Shown here: positions 1 to 9,561 of the stretch, piece by piece
How the letters are laid out: each line of letters starts with the position of its first letter
Numbering within the stretch: position 1 is the first letter of the stretch
Source: Phymatolithon calcareum
Lineage: Eukaryota; Rhodophyta; Florideophyceae; Hapalidiales
Direction of reading: 5' to 3'
Length of the DNA: 64,000 bases
NCBI GenBank assembly: GCA_977006965.1
Contig: OZ345378.1
Coordinates: 248,001 to 312,000, forward strand
Program-made: the position numbers and the translations under genes
Notes under the pieces: generated by a model
Seen by the model: only the letters and a program-made list of their open reading frames with translations
Databases searched by the model: none
What the model was told of the DNA's origin: nothing

Positions 1-880
1 ATCACCCCGCGTCAGTGGAAAACACATCCCTTTCAAGGTTCTGGGCAGTGGCATAGTGAGCAGAGATTTAGATGTAGGATGTGCTGGAAACGCACCATAC
101 GGTATGTGTCAAACACCAGTGGTTGCTCCCGCACTGCGGGTTCTGCTGCTGGCGTCTTCGCGCCTTCGAATGGAACCGATGTCGCTTCACCCATACGCAC
201 AGGCGAACGAGCGACATCGCACAAACCGCGCGCCCGTATGTCACCACCTGCCTGCCGTAAGCGTCCCGCTAATAGCGCGAGCCCGCGTCCCCCCATTGCA
301 TCTACTTACTTCGTGGACTGTTGTCAAACCTTGGAGCGTCACAAAGCTTCGGCAAAGAGCTGACGTGGGACTTCGTGCAAGACGGACAACGTCTATAGCC
401 GAAAATAGAGCACTGATGATGACCTGGCGGATGATGCAAACGTAATTCCATGTGGCCTGTGATGCTCCCTGCATGAAATCAGGTGGAAACATGCCCAAAA
501 TATTGAAAAGAAACAAAATATTTTCAAAAACTGGCAGAACACGTGTGTGCAACTGCATGAGGTGTAAGCATGGGATTCACCCGTGGTGTAAGACTCCTCG
601 CAAAGCCAATGGCGATGCGCTGGCGAACGGTATGACTTTGACGAAACCGCGAATCACGGATCTACGGCGTGTTTCTCACGAAGCGGTCGTATGTATGTAA
701 AAACAAGCATGTGCCCGCTGAGCACGTCACTGGCAGGTTCTTGCAACTTGCCGCACGCGCATTGGAGGTGGCACATCCCTACGCTTCAAGTCGTCAGCGT
801 AACCCAACGAACTCCGCCTCCATCTCAACTGAACGTCGGCTCAAATCGTCCGCGCCGCGCGCGCCTTCGAACGAGCAGTC
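1..880. other. No recognisable gene; upstream flank of NF-YB
   Basis: Only short overlapping open frames on both strands, none resembling a known family and none with supporting splice sites. The last part (about 700-880) is the 5' flank of the NF-YB gene and should hold its promoter, but I see no clear TATA box. Confidence 0.5.
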
Positions 881-1450
881 ATGTCTGAGAACCAGGTTGA
901 AGAGCAGGAGCAGAGCGTTCGCGAACAGGACAAGTATCTCCCTACCGCGAATATCGCACGAATCATGAAAAAGGTACGTTTTCCTTCATAGCCTGGCGCG
1001 CCGGCAAGTCTTTCTTTCTCTACGGTCAACTAATGACACGTCCCGCTTTTTAACGTCTCGTGCGAAGGCACTGCCCGGAAACGCCAAGGTCGCTAAAGAC
1101 GGTAAGGATACCGTGCAGGAGTGTGTGTCCGAATTTGTCAGCTTCATTACCTCGGAGGCTTCAGATAAATGTCAGCGGGAGAAACGGAAGACTATCAACG
1201 GTGATGATATTCTTTGGGCCATGAGTACGCTTGGATTCGACAAATACATCGAACCGTTGAAACATTATCTTGCCAGGTAAGTCGGACGTGTTTCTAATTT
1301 TCTGTGCCTCCTTCTCAGTCACTGTATTAGTGCAAATCTGTGTACTCACTCCGAGAGAATTGTCCTTTAAAACTTCGTAGATACCGTGAAACAGTCATGC
1401 AGGAGAAGGGCGAGGACACCAAGAATGCCGATGCGAAACCGCAGTCCTAG
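881..1450 (+). CDS. NF-YB: NF-YB (HAP3/CBF-A) histone-fold subunit of the CCAAT-binding factor, 3 exons
   Basis: Nuclear transcription-factor subunit that pairs with NF-YC through a histone fold and with NF-YA binds CCAAT boxes. Exons are 881-973, 1068-1276 and 1381-1450 and encode 123 residues. Intron 1 (974-1067, GTACGT...AG, phase 0, with a CTAATGAC branch-like site near 1029-1036) and intron 2 (1277-1380, GTAAGT...TAG, phase 2) both join frames exactly. The short acidic N-terminus is followed at residue 18 by the family hallmark [20 protein letters not shown], then [34 protein letters not shown] and [15 protein letters not shown]. These match the conserved NF-YB core throughout, including the Cys of SDKC. 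The protein is little more than the conserved domain. Identification is very secure; the exact start is the first ATG in frame with the core. Confidence 0.96.
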
Positions 1451-3177
1451 ATCTCTAGGCTGCCCCATAACAGCGCGAGTGATATATGTCTGCTTTGCCC
1501 GTGTTAATAGATAAGTAAAGGGGGGACTCGCCGGGCGCGGGTCAAATGCTTGAACGATTTCGTGCCCGCGCGGATCATCTGCCGTGGGACAAAGTTATGT
1601 TTCTCAGTGCCACCTGCACCCCCGTCATTACTATTTAGTTTGGTGAGGCACGTAGCACGTGGACTATTGTAGTTTAGAGCTGTCTCTTCTGCAATCGATA
1701 AATTTCATCTCTACTTCGTGTCGTGTCAGGATGTTTTCCCCTTGGTCACAAGAAAGTCAGGACGGTGACAAGATATGTTCTCTCGTGCTGCCCATGACAG
1801 TCTTCCCGTGCAGTTTCCTGTCGTTTATCATACAGTAGAGAGTCATGTTGGCGCGAAAAACTGGCTATCGAGTAGATCTTTCTTTAATCTGGCGAAAAGC
1901 TTTGCGAAGGTGCTGGAAATCCACAATTCAAGATGGAAATCATTTTCCATATCTGTGATTTTGAAGCACTTCGCGACATCCCGCAGTGTAATGTTGCCAT
2001 CGCTTTACGTAGGTTTTCACACTCTATCCGTCGCCCATTGCGGTTAAAGGTTCCTCTCATCTCAATCGAATGCATGCCGCTGCAGAAAAACAATCCGCGC
2101 AGATAAGGACAGTTGCTTCTCTTTTCTATGGTAGAAGAGAAAAGCAAGACACGGAACTGGTCAGTGTTCATTGCTCATTCAGGACATGGTTCGAGAAGAC
2201 GGGGCTTGACCACTGAGGTTTTCACCGCAGGACACCGACCTAGGTCGGCTGTTCATAGATTGCTCGGACTTTTTCGAATGAATCAAGCTTAATATCGTGC
2301 TCTGAAAGAGACACAAACTTTTTTAATTACAGTCACTCGGGGTAACGCTTTTAACGAACCACGAGAACTCAATGCTGGCAGAGCCCGAAGTTTCCAATTC
2401 GAAAACAACAGCATAGTCAAAACATACTTTTGATCTATAAAAGAGATGTTGAAGGGAAACATCGCTTCACCTCCAGTGCCAAGAGGAATCTTTTGACTCT
2501 TGTCGCACGGCGATCTGTGCGGAGGGGGAGGGGAAATTTCTGACTTTTCAAGGTGTGCTTGCACCAGAACACATATGGTAGTTTAGCCACGTCCCCAGTC
2601 GAACACACTTTGGTGCAATGCACGGAAGAGGAGTTACTGACCGGATCGTCACGAGCGACACTCCGAGTCGGCTTTACCGCGCGGAATGCACGAGGGAAAG
2701 TTTGCAACTTCCCAAGCCGTCTCGGTCGTGAAGTATGCTCTGCAAACTGTTTTTGCGTACGTAGACGCGACCAGGAGGGCAAGGAAATGAGTGGAGGTGG
2801 CAATAAGTGTGGATAGTTGAAGTTGGAGGGATTGTAGATTATGGCCGTACAAATGTACAGCATGACCGCCGAAAGTGCCAGAGATTCCCGAAGAGCTCCC
2901 TGGTTCCTCCGATGATGCAACGACCAGAAAAGTATGTATTACAGAAGTAAAAACTAGGGAGGAATGGAGCCGTTTCTCGTCATGTGCGAAGGACGTGCGA
3001 ATTCAAGAAGCTCCTCAGGTCCGCAAGTAGTTTTTCCTGTCCTGTAATGCACGCACCCGCGCGCGGTACAGGATCCCTTCGGTTGTTGCGAAGGGACCTA
3101 TCCCAATAGGGGCGAACAGGAGGCAGAGAAGGCACTGGGGAAGCGATAAGTTTCTCCACCAAACTCCAAGTTGCGAC
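1451..3177. other. Intergenic; no recognisable gene
   Basis: The first few hundred bases are the 3' flank of NF-YB. Open frames near 1775-2047 (+) and 2435-2920 (-) have no recognisable motif and are mutually overlapping, so I do not call them genes. From about 2980 on the sequence may already belong to the degraded LINE whose recognisable end begins near 3178. Confidence 0.4.
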
Positions 3178-3575
3178 ATGGAACTGTGGCGGACTCTCCA
3201 ATATCACAACTGTGAATCGTGGAAGCTGACAGAACCAGCGCGGAAGAAACTCAAGATAACAGGTGCTACGATGCTATCGAGAATAGTAGAGAGACCAATA
3301 GCTGACGAAGGCAGGACACCCTCCATCGACGTGGTGATGCGGGTTAGAGACGTACGATGGAACTGGGTTGGACACATTCTTTGAATGGACGAGCACCGCC
3401 TGGTCCGCCAGGTGCTGCTACAATGCGTCAGACCAACGGCAGAATCCTGGACGAGACGTGAAAGCCCAGTCAAAGTCGCTAACGATAGGATAGAATGGAA
3501 GAATGTTAGACCCTCGAAGCGCGGTTAGCCCCATTAGAGGAAAAGGCAAACTGATTGAATAAATGAACGAATGAA
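3178..3575 (+). mobile_element. 5'-truncated LINE-like retrotransposon, 3' end of reverse-transcriptase ORF
   Basis: The translated stretch carries the pattern at the end of many non-LTR reverse transcriptases: NCESWKLTEPARKKLK, then RWNWVGHIL, then (after an in-frame stop at about 3382) RLVRQVLLQCVRPTAESW and NDRIEWKN. In LINEs the corresponding motifs are the '..CESW.L', 'R..R.R.WLGHILR' and 'DR..W+' blocks. The ORF is followed by TAGCCCCATTAGAGGAAA and a tail of GAAT-like units (about 3555-3575). The same 3' end with an ATTC/GAAT tail recurs at 40335-40482 on the minus strand, which supports a real LINE family. The stop codon and lack of an upstream RT core show it is dead. Confidence 0.65.
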
Positions 3576-3588
3576 GTGCCCAAGTGCA

Positions 3589-3797
3589 GATGTTGGCGGC
3601 AGCGTTGGTGTCTCTGTCAATCTTCTTCAGAGTACAAGAGTTGTCCAAGTCTGTTCGGTTGTTGGTGCAACGGAACACGCGTAAACGACTGTCTTGTTCC
3701 ACTCTAGAGCTGCAAGAGTGGCAGCACATTGAGGTTCTCAACTCATTCGTGAGGGCAACAGAAAGCATCAGTACTAGGGAATGCAGGAGCAGGTTTT
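3589..3797 (-). pseudogene. C-terminal remnant of a TnpB/Fanzor-type RuvC nuclease
   Basis: The minus-strand frame starting near 3797 (stop just upstream) reads TNELRTSMCCHSCSSR, then LRVFRCTNN, then KKIDRDTNAAANI. This is the layout of the C-terminus of IS605/IS607 TnpB and the eukaryotic Fanzor proteins: a '(D/N)E.RTS..C..C' first zinc knuckle, an 'R..RC..C' second knuckle, and the last RuvC motif 'DRD.NAA.NI', whose Asp is catalytic. One zinc ligand appears lost: after RC the expected C..C partner is Asn. The frame then runs into antisense of the LINE tail at about 3575, so the LINE probably truncated or abutted it. No N-terminal or RuvC-I/II part is visible between 3800 and 4320. In intact proteins this domain belongs to an RNA-guided DNA nuclease; this fragment cannot function. 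Confidence 0.65.
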
Positions 3798-4323
3798 AAG
3801 AATGTTTTTTTTTCGATATGAGCCTCTTTTTTCTTCCAGACAGACCTCAGACGGGTTCTAGAATTTAATTCCGGTATTGAGCGAGTAAATAGTTGTCAAA
3901 CCTTCGACTCGAACGGACAGACGGAAGTTGAGATCAAAAAGAGGTGCAGCTGCTGCGTATTAGAATGCATGTCGTTTTGTTTTCACGTGCCCTGCAGTGT
4001 AGTTTGCAAGGAGGCAGTCAAAGTTTCGAACACGCGTACTGTGGTGTTCGAGTTGTTGGAAGCGGATGAAGGGATAGTTTACAACACTTGGTTGATCGCT
4101 GTATCGTATCGGTTCACAGCACATCACGGCAGTAATTGCAGTGATGCAGCTAGAACAGGTTACACAAAGTTACTGCATCACCAATCCAGGATACAATGGA
4201 AGGTCAAGGAACTGTACTGTACTATATTTGCCTTTCCTTGTCGTCAATTCCGCGGTACGGTAGAGAGTGTAACACACCAGATGGATGTCTCGACCTTGCG
4301 TGCGATTTCTACCCCAATTAATT
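3798..4323. other. Unassigned sequence
   Basis: No protein family or RNA recognised. An open frame at 3969-4346 (+) has no motif I can place and its 3' end overlaps the fold-back repeat. Confidence 0.3.
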
Positions 4324-4586
4324 CCAGGTTTACCAAGAAACCTTAGCACAGTGTGCACTATCAATTGTGGTATATTGCAGAGTGCCTGGCAGGGGATAGT
4401 ACCTTGAGTGTGCCCTGATCACTAATGTCTATCATCCTAATTTTAATTAAGTCGAGAAAGAGTTCCAACTATCGATGATAGACTTTAGTGATCAGGGCAC
4501 ACTCAAGGTACTATCCCCTGCCAAGCACTCTTCAATATACCACAATTGATAGTGTACACTGTACTAAGGTTTCATGGTAAACCTGG
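4324..4586. repeat. Fold-back (palindromic) MITE-like element
   Basis: Two arms of about 113 bp in inverted orientation: 4324-4436 and 4474-4586, with a 37-bp spacer. The outer ends read CCAGGTTTACC and its complement; inner parts share TGATCAGGGCACACTCAAGG and CAATTGTGGTATATT with few mismatches. No ORF, so it is a non-autonomous hairpin element. No clear target-site duplication seen. Confidence 0.8.
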
Positions 4587-4737
4587 AGCTCTGACTGCGC
4601 TCCTTTGTACAGTAGCGTACAGTACGTTTCCTTGTACAACACTGGGCACGTACTATCCGAGCAGCGGTCACTTCGAAACGGGTCTGCTTTACTCTGGTTA
4701 ATTTAGGTTTTCGACCCCTCGGCTGCATTGTTGCACA

Positions 4738-4801
4738 AATGGTGCACCGTAATGTATCACGCCGTTGCACAAGGGGCGTGATACAGTACAGTACACCATT
4801 T
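4738..4801. repeat. Imperfect hairpin
   Basis: Inverted arms beginning AAATGGTGCACC and ending GTACACCATTT, with TGTATCACGCC / GGCGTGATACA at the inner ends. It lies in a stretch (4.2-5.0 kb) rich in TACTGTA/TACAGTA words. Confidence 0.65.
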
Positions 4802-5230
4802 GAATAGAGTACAGTAGACACTGCCCATGAACAATTGTTCAGCACACGCATCTCCCAGTACGCAATTAATCCAATTGCTCTCCGAAGCCGTACGTCAGCA
4901 ACCCTATCATATCTCCACGCCGCTCAAAACCACAGAAATTGGTGCAACAACAGTATGTATGATACTTACTGTAGATCCTCTCTAGTTTAATTTACGATCC
5001 CAGACAGCCTATACATACATTTTACTCAAACAGCTTGCGGAACATCCTCATGAGGCACCAAAAATAGACCGATTGAAAGCTTTCAAAAACGTGGCCCTTG
5101 TAAAAACCACCTATGAGATCCCCAATTCCCACAATCATTTCACACCACCAATTCCCGCCCGCCCGATCCAACCCTAAACAACGCCACCAACTCCCTCCAT
5201 CTCCTCATCCCAATCTCCTCGGCGTCCGCA
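4802..5230. other. 5' flank of the RING gene
   Basis: AT-rich to about 5100, then C-rich leader immediately before the ATG at 5231. The leader should hold the promoter and 5' UTR of the RING gene. No TATA box or other site can be named. Confidence 0.35.
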
Positions 5231-5923
5231 ATGACGACCACCCCAGACCGCGCCGGCGTGATAATCGGCGCCACCCTCGGCATCCTCGCCTTCTCCGCTT
5301 TGATCCTCGTGCTCGCCCTCCGTCTCTGTCTCCGCCGCTCTCGCCACTGGACGCGCACGCCATCCCCACATCCCGTGCGCCCCGGCCCGCCCGACACGGA
5401 TGCCTCCCCCGCCCTCGCGCGTCTCCAGCGCGCGCTCGCCAAGGGCGCCGGCACAACCCCGGCCGAACTCGACGCCGTGGCGCCGGTCGAGCCGTTCCAC
5501 CCATTGGACGGGACGGACGGTTCGGAAAACGTATGCGCGATCTGTCTGGACGAGATGACGGCCGGGACAAAGTCGCGCCGTCTGCCATGCGGGCATGCGT
5601 TCGACGCCGTGTGCGTCGAGCAGTGGGCGGCAAAGGCGAATCGCTGTCCGATCTGTAACGCCAGTCCGGTAGATCCGGACGAGATGGCATTGCGAAGGGC
5701 GAATCGTGCCGCGAATATGCTGTCTGAATTTGCGGCGCCCAGGACGAGACGGAGGAGGGAGCGGGATGGCGACGGCGTGTTCAGACTGGGCGCTATCACC
5801 GTCGCCGAACAGGATGTCATTATTTTACCGCCGCCACCACCACCACCGACGCAGACGGTACAGACGGCGGCGGGACGCACGGAGGAGGAAGAGGAGAGGA
5901 CGGTGCAATGCGAGGAACCGTGA
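5231..5923 (+). CDS. Membrane-anchored RING-type E3 ubiquitin ligase (ATL-like)
   Basis: A 230-residue single-exon protein. Residues 8-34 form one hydrophobic membrane segment followed by basic residues, then a Pro/Arg-rich linker, then a RING domain at 102-142, the arrangement of ATL-type ligases that sit in endomembranes and pass ubiquitin from an E2. Ligand spacing is C102-x2-C105-x14-C120-x-H122-x2-D125-x2-C128-x10-C139-x2-C142: exactly RING-H2 spacing, but the fifth ligand is Asp instead of His. Asp can coordinate zinc (it does in RBX1), so the fold may be intact. Trp132 after C128 is the usual E2-contact residue. The tail is Arg- and Glu-rich with a run of prolines. Start is the first ATG of the frame. 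It is convergent with the next gene, with only 9 bp between the stops. Substrate unknown. Confidence 0.88.
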   Translation: MTTTPDRAGVIIGATLGILAFSALILVLALRLCLRRSRHWTRTPSPHPVRPGPPDTDASPALARLQRALAKGAGTTPAELDAVAPVEPFHPLDGTDGSENVCAICLDEMTAGTKSRRLPCGHAFDAVCVEQWAAKANRCPICNASPVDPDEMALRRANRAANMLSEFAAPRTRRRRERDGDGVFRLGAITVAEQDVIILPPPPPPPTQTVQTAAGRTEEEEERTVQCEEP

Positions 5924-5932
5924 GAGAGGGCG

Positions 5933-6445
5933 TTAGCGACGCGGGGGCAACGAGGTGGAGGCGTTGAACGCCGCTGCTAGCGCGGTTATGTGATGCGTGC
6001 GACGCGCGGCTTTGGAGATGCCGCGGGGTGCGCGCGATGCGGAACGAGGGCGTGTGGGGGCGGCGGAAGCGGAGAATGTGGAGGAGAGGGCAGACGCGTC
6101 GACGGTGACAAAGGACATGTCGGCGCCGCCCGCGCGACGCAGCTCGCGTGCAAGCTCCGGGGGAAGCTCGGAGGTTGTTGACGAATTTTGCGGCAGCGAC
6201 GGCGGCTGCGGTTGTGTTTGGTGCCGTTCTTTTGTATGTTCCTTCTGCAAGTTTTGTGCGCCACTGGGGGCTGCCGCTGAATTGCTCGAGACGTCCGCAG
6301 CGGCGGCGGGTGGGCTTATTTCCGCATCATGCGCTTTTTCCTCGCTGGTACTCGAGTCTGAGTCTGAGTCTGAGTCTGAGGCGTAGTCGGGGACGAGAGA
6401 CGTCGGTGGCGGTGGCGGTGGCGGTGGTGGAGCGTTGGGATTCAT
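5933..6445 (-). CDS. Acidic, proline-rich protein, possibly PRCC-like
   Basis: 170 residues from the ATG at 6445; the frame is open further upstream but only from a TTG, which I reject. A Pro9 run is followed by LVPDYASDSDSDSD and an acidic Ser-rich stretch, then a low-complexity middle with QPQPP, then LPPELARELRRAGG, and a basic C-terminus ending RRTHHITALAAAFN (about residues 147-160). A Pro-rich, acidic N-terminus plus a C-terminal 'RRKHQIT.LA' block is the plan of PRCC-type nuclear/splicing-associated proteins, so a diverged member is possible; the match rests on one short motif. The antisense frame is also long because of GC content, but the domain-like layout favours this strand. It shares a 435-bp divergent intergenic region with the next gene. 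Confidence 0.55.
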   Translation of the reverse strand: MNPNAPPPPPPPPPTSLVPDYASDSDSDSDSSTSEEKAHDAEISPPAAAADVSSNSAAAPSGAQNLQKEHTKERHQTQPQPPSLPQNSSTTSELPPELARELRRAGGADMSFVTVDASALSSTFSASAAPTRPRSASRAPRGISKAARRTHHITALAAAFNASTSLPPRR

Positions 6446-6880
6446 GTGTAGACACTGTACAATACTGTATTTCGTAGTACCGTTAGCGCGCCGGGGACGC
6501 AAACTTGCGGATCGATCTATTTTTCGCCGGGTACAGTATGCTCAGTATCCTTGGCTCCAAGATTACTTTACTGTACTGTGCCTTTCTGCGAGCGACTGAC
6601 TGATATCTCCTTCCCCACCTTCGACAACCCAATTTTTACACCATGCTTCCGAGAAGCAGCACTAAATACTTGGATGGATGGATACAAAACGTGGCCACGT
6701 GCAAGCCATGAGAAACCGCCCCGTTTCCATTAATATGATACCTTCAAAAAAACAAAAATTCGACACGTTCATCACATCCCACCTGCATCTACCTCGATTC
6801 CACCGCCGCGCCGCGCACACCGTCGAAGATACAATCTCCTACCTACCTCAAGTCGCAATGCCCACACTACCCGTCCGATA
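6446..6880. promoter_or_regulatory. Divergent intergenic region (putative bidirectional promoter)
   Basis: Lies between the head-to-head starts at 6445 (-) and 6881 (+), so it must contain both promoters. Three TACTGTA/TACAGTA words occur (near 6463, 6533 and 6568). No canonical TATA box is evident for either gene. Confidence 0.45.
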
Positions 6881-8071
6881 ATGAGCGCCCCTCCGCGCGC
6901 ATTGCGCTTCCGCCCGCGCAGCAGTGCGGCCGCACTCGCCGCTGCCTACCTCCTCTTCCGTCTCGCCCCGTCGGCGCTCTCCGTTGCGCGCACAGTGCGG
7001 CAAGCACTCGCGCTCGCCGACGACGCAACCGCCGTCGCCGCACGCGCGGCCGCGGAGACACGCGCCTACCTCGACGAGCCGACCGCGTCGCCGCCGCCGC
7101 GCGCGCTGCGCCGCGTGCTGCGCGCACTCGCGGCGCCGGACGCGCTGCGCGTGCTGCGCCATCTCGCGTCCGCTGCCGCGTCGGGCGCTGTGCGCGCCGC
7201 CACGGCCACTTCCGCAGACGTCGGCGGGACGGACCCGATCGACGTGGTGGTCAAGGCGCTGGCGTCGCCGAGCGGCGAGCGCGTCGCGCGCAACGTCGTC
7301 GCGGCCGCGGTCCGCGAGGCAGTGCTGACCGGCGCGGAGGTCGCAAGACGCGACGCGGCCGCGAAGGGGGGGAAGGGCGCGCAGAAAGGGTTTGCGGATC
7401 GCGTTGTGGAGGTCGCGCTTTCCGAACAGGGCAGACGCTTTCTGCTCGATGCTGTGGCGGTCGTCACGCGCGCCGCGGTGCCCGCGTTGCTTGCCGCGCA
7501 GGCGGAGGAGCCGAGCGGGCGCGCGACGAGTCCGGTGCGACGAAGGTTGGACCTGGGTGCTTCGCCGCGCACATCGACCGGGGCGGGGCGGTCGCAGGCT
7601 GCGACGCCGAGTCCGAGTCCGGCTGGCGGTGCGTTGGAGAGGGTTGCGGCGCGCGCGCTGCGGGATAGAAGTCTTGTGCGCGACGTCGTGCGCACAGGGG
7701 CTGCAGAGGCTATTCGCGCGTATCTTACCACGCAGGCAAGATTACGGTTGGCGGCGGATGGGGCAGCGGCGTCCGCATCGAATTCGGAGGCGGCGAGTCC
7801 GGTTGCGAGTCCGAGACGAGCCGGGGGGGCGATTATGAGTGGAGGGGGCAGTGCGGTGGGGAGGATGATGGCGGGGAATGGGGAGCGGACAAGGGGAGGG
7901 CGCGAGCGGGAGCGACAGATGAGGGCTTTGGAACGACTTGCTGGCGCGCCGGCTGGGGATGTGCCGTCTGGGCTGTGGCGGATGTTGGTACGGTCGGTGG
8001 TGAGCGATGTGCGACGCGCGGTGTTGCGGCTCGGTGCAACGCGTGAGCAGCCGGGTTGGATCGTGTTTTAA
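6881..8071 (+). CDS. PHLOEM PROTEIN 2-LIKE A10-type membrane-associated protein
   Basis: A 396-residue single-exon protein, extremely Ala/Arg-rich (GC-rich codons). A hydrophobic segment lies near residues 16-36, then helical segments in the order RALRRVLRALAAPDALRVL, GERVARNVVAAAVREAV and RVVEVALSEQGRRFLLDAVA. The order '..LLR.LASPDA..VL..L..A...G', 'VV.KALASP.GE..A.NVV..AVREAV' and 'V..ALSE.GR.F..DAV' resembles the plant PP2-A10 family (small membrane proteins of unknown function). A Ser/Pro-rich linker (about 212-245) and a conserved-looking C-terminal helix LWRMLVRSVVSDVRRAVLRL follow. No enzymatic motif is visible. Start is the first ATG; the stop is 59 bp from the convergent ALKBH6 stop. 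Family assignment is by pattern only. Confidence 0.6.
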   Translation: MSAPPRALRFRPRSSAAALAAAYLLFRLAPSALSVARTVRQALALADDATAVAARAAAETRAYLDEPTASPPPRALRRVLRALAAPDALRVLRHLASAAASGAVRAATATSADVGGTDPIDVVVKALASPSGERVARNVVAAAVREAVLTGAEVARRDAAAKGGKGAQKGFADRVVEVALSEQGRRFLLDAVAVVTRAAVPALLAAQAEEPSGRATSPVRRRLDLGASPRTSTGAGRSQAATPSPSPAGGALERVAARALRDRSLVRDVVRTGAAEAIRAYLTTQARLRLAADGAAASASNSEAASPVASPRRAGGAIMSGGGSAVGRMMAGNGERTRGGRERERQMRALERLAGAPAGDVPSGLWRMLVRSVVSDVRRAVLRLGATREQPGWIVF

Positions 8072-8130
8072 TACGGTTTAATTTACAAGAGTGTAAAGTT
8101 CAGTCAGTGGCTAATTCCGTCTCAGCGTCT

Positions 8131-8763
8131 TCAGCGGCGCGACAGTCGTAGCGGGTTGCGGATTGTCTTTGCGGAGCGGCGGAATGTCAGTGAGACGCGC
8201 TCCTTGCGCGGTACGACGGCTCCCACTGGTTGCGACCCCCCGTTGAGCACGAGTTCATCGACGGTGTCTGCATCGCGCTCCGCGATCCCGTGGTGGAGGT
8301 CGGCGTAACTTTCGCCCTCCATCACAAGCAGCGAACCGGGCGCCAGCCAGAGGCTTCCCACACGCTCGCGGCCGCCGTCAGTGCTTGTGGAAAAGTCCAT
8401 CAGTATCGGGGCGCAGAGGGAGAGAATGGCCGCGCGGGGCACGTACGCGGGGCCGTCCGTGTGCGGCAAGATGCCCTCATCGGGTGTGTAGCGGTTGACG
8501 AGAACGTGGTTTGCGCGCGCGGATGACGGGAATATTTCACGCGCTACTAGGGTGGTAGCGAGAGCGTCTAGAAAGGGGGGTAGGGGAACGGCTATCATGC
8601 CACGCGCATGCGGGAGACCGCCCCAATTCTGCACGCTGCGGTTGCGCAGACGCTTCCAGGATGTGGAATGGGAGGAGAGTGCGGAAAGGAGGGAGTCCTG
8701 CTCGGAAGGGGAGAGAAAGTTGGCGTGGTACGTCAGCCCGGGAAGGGATTTGAAGGTGGCCAT
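8131..8763 (-). CDS. ALKBH6: ALKBH6-type Fe(II)/2-oxoglutarate dioxygenase
   Basis: 210 residues, close to the usual length. AlkB-fold dioxygenases oxidatively remove alkyl groups from nucleic acids using Fe(II), O2 and 2-oxoglutarate; ALKBH6 is a conserved but poorly understood nuclear/cytosolic member. Visible hallmarks are NHVLVNRYTPDEGILPHTDG with the iron-binding H101-x-D103, the distal His158 in LHHGIAE, and the 2-oxoglutarate-binding arginines in RVSLTFRR (189-196). The sequence around the HxD motif (GILPHTDGPAYVPRAAILSL) follows ALKBH6 rather than other ALKBH groups. The extra Met before residue 1 would use a GTG codon, so I start at the ATG at 8763. Single exon. Confidence 0.92.
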   Translation of the reverse strand: MATFKSLPGLTYHANFLSPSEQDSLLSALSSHSTSWKRLRNRSVQNWGGLPHARGMIAVPLPPFLDALATTLVAREIFPSSARANHVLVNRYTPDEGILPHTDGPAYVPRAAILSLCAPILMDFSTSTDGGRERVGSLWLAPGSLLVMEGESYADLHHGIAERDADTVDELVLNGGSQPVGAVVPRKERVSLTFRRSAKTIRNPLRLSRR

Positions 8764-8990
8764 CACGTCACGAAGAGGGCTAAGTAAGGTTGCGGAGGGT
8801 TGTTGCTGGAGTCCAAGCTTGGAGTCGAGTTTGTTTGTTAGTTTGATCTTTGCATTGATGCATCAGGATAAGATCGAAATAAATTTGATGCTTTTATTTG
8901 ATAATCTTCTTCGAAAGTTGAAACAATTCAACCCAGCTGGTGCCTGTCATAATATGTACTGTAGCTATGATTATCGGCGCCAGCTGGCCT
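8764..8990. other. 5' flank of ALKBH6
   Basis: Promoter side of ALKBH6. AT content rises sharply at about 8820, where the gene island gives way to transposon sequence. Confidence 0.4.
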
Positions 8991-9561
8991 GGAGGATGCG
9001 GGAAACTTCGAATTTAGTGCGTTTTGACATATTTTTGCAATGTAACACTGTTAAATATTTGCCACTAAATATGCATTAAATTGAAGGCACGACATTTTAA
9101 AAACCTAAAGAAATTTTGGCAATTACCATATAGATGCATACATATGAAAGAACCTATATGTTCGAAAAAACTCGAACATTTTCGTTCTGACAGAAAATCA
9201 TATATATGCATATGCTAGATATTCGAGCGGCGAATATTCCGTCACCAAGTTGCAAACGTTCAAGTTCGACCGAATTCCTTGAAGGAGACCATGCAATCTA
9301 CTTGATGGAACAAGAAATATGCCGCAATTCAATCGTGAAGAGCAGAAATATGGCACTCAAGATCTCGAATAGTCGCCAATTTCGCCATACATATGAAATC
9401 TGTTGTCTCTCCAGTTCGCAAGAAGTCACAAACTACAGTCAACCCTCGATAGCTGGATAGCTCCTGTCGGGGGGTCAGAAATCCAGATATCGAGAATAGT
9501 CTAGGAGTGAATTTGTATCATATCGCAGAAACTACACGTGTACCTCAGTTTCTACAGACTA

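Noticed and set aside
56-445. Open frames in the first 450 bases on both strands
   Set aside because: Overlapping, compositionally random, no motif.
5140-5880. Long minus-strand frames across the RING gene
   Set aside because: Shadow frames caused by high GC content; the plus strand has a complete RING domain and membrane segment.
7066-7731. Minus-strand frame of 221 codons inside the PP2-A10-like gene
   Set aside because: Same cause; Ser/Thr/Arg-rich antisense composition with no domain, whereas the plus frame runs 396 codons from an ATG.
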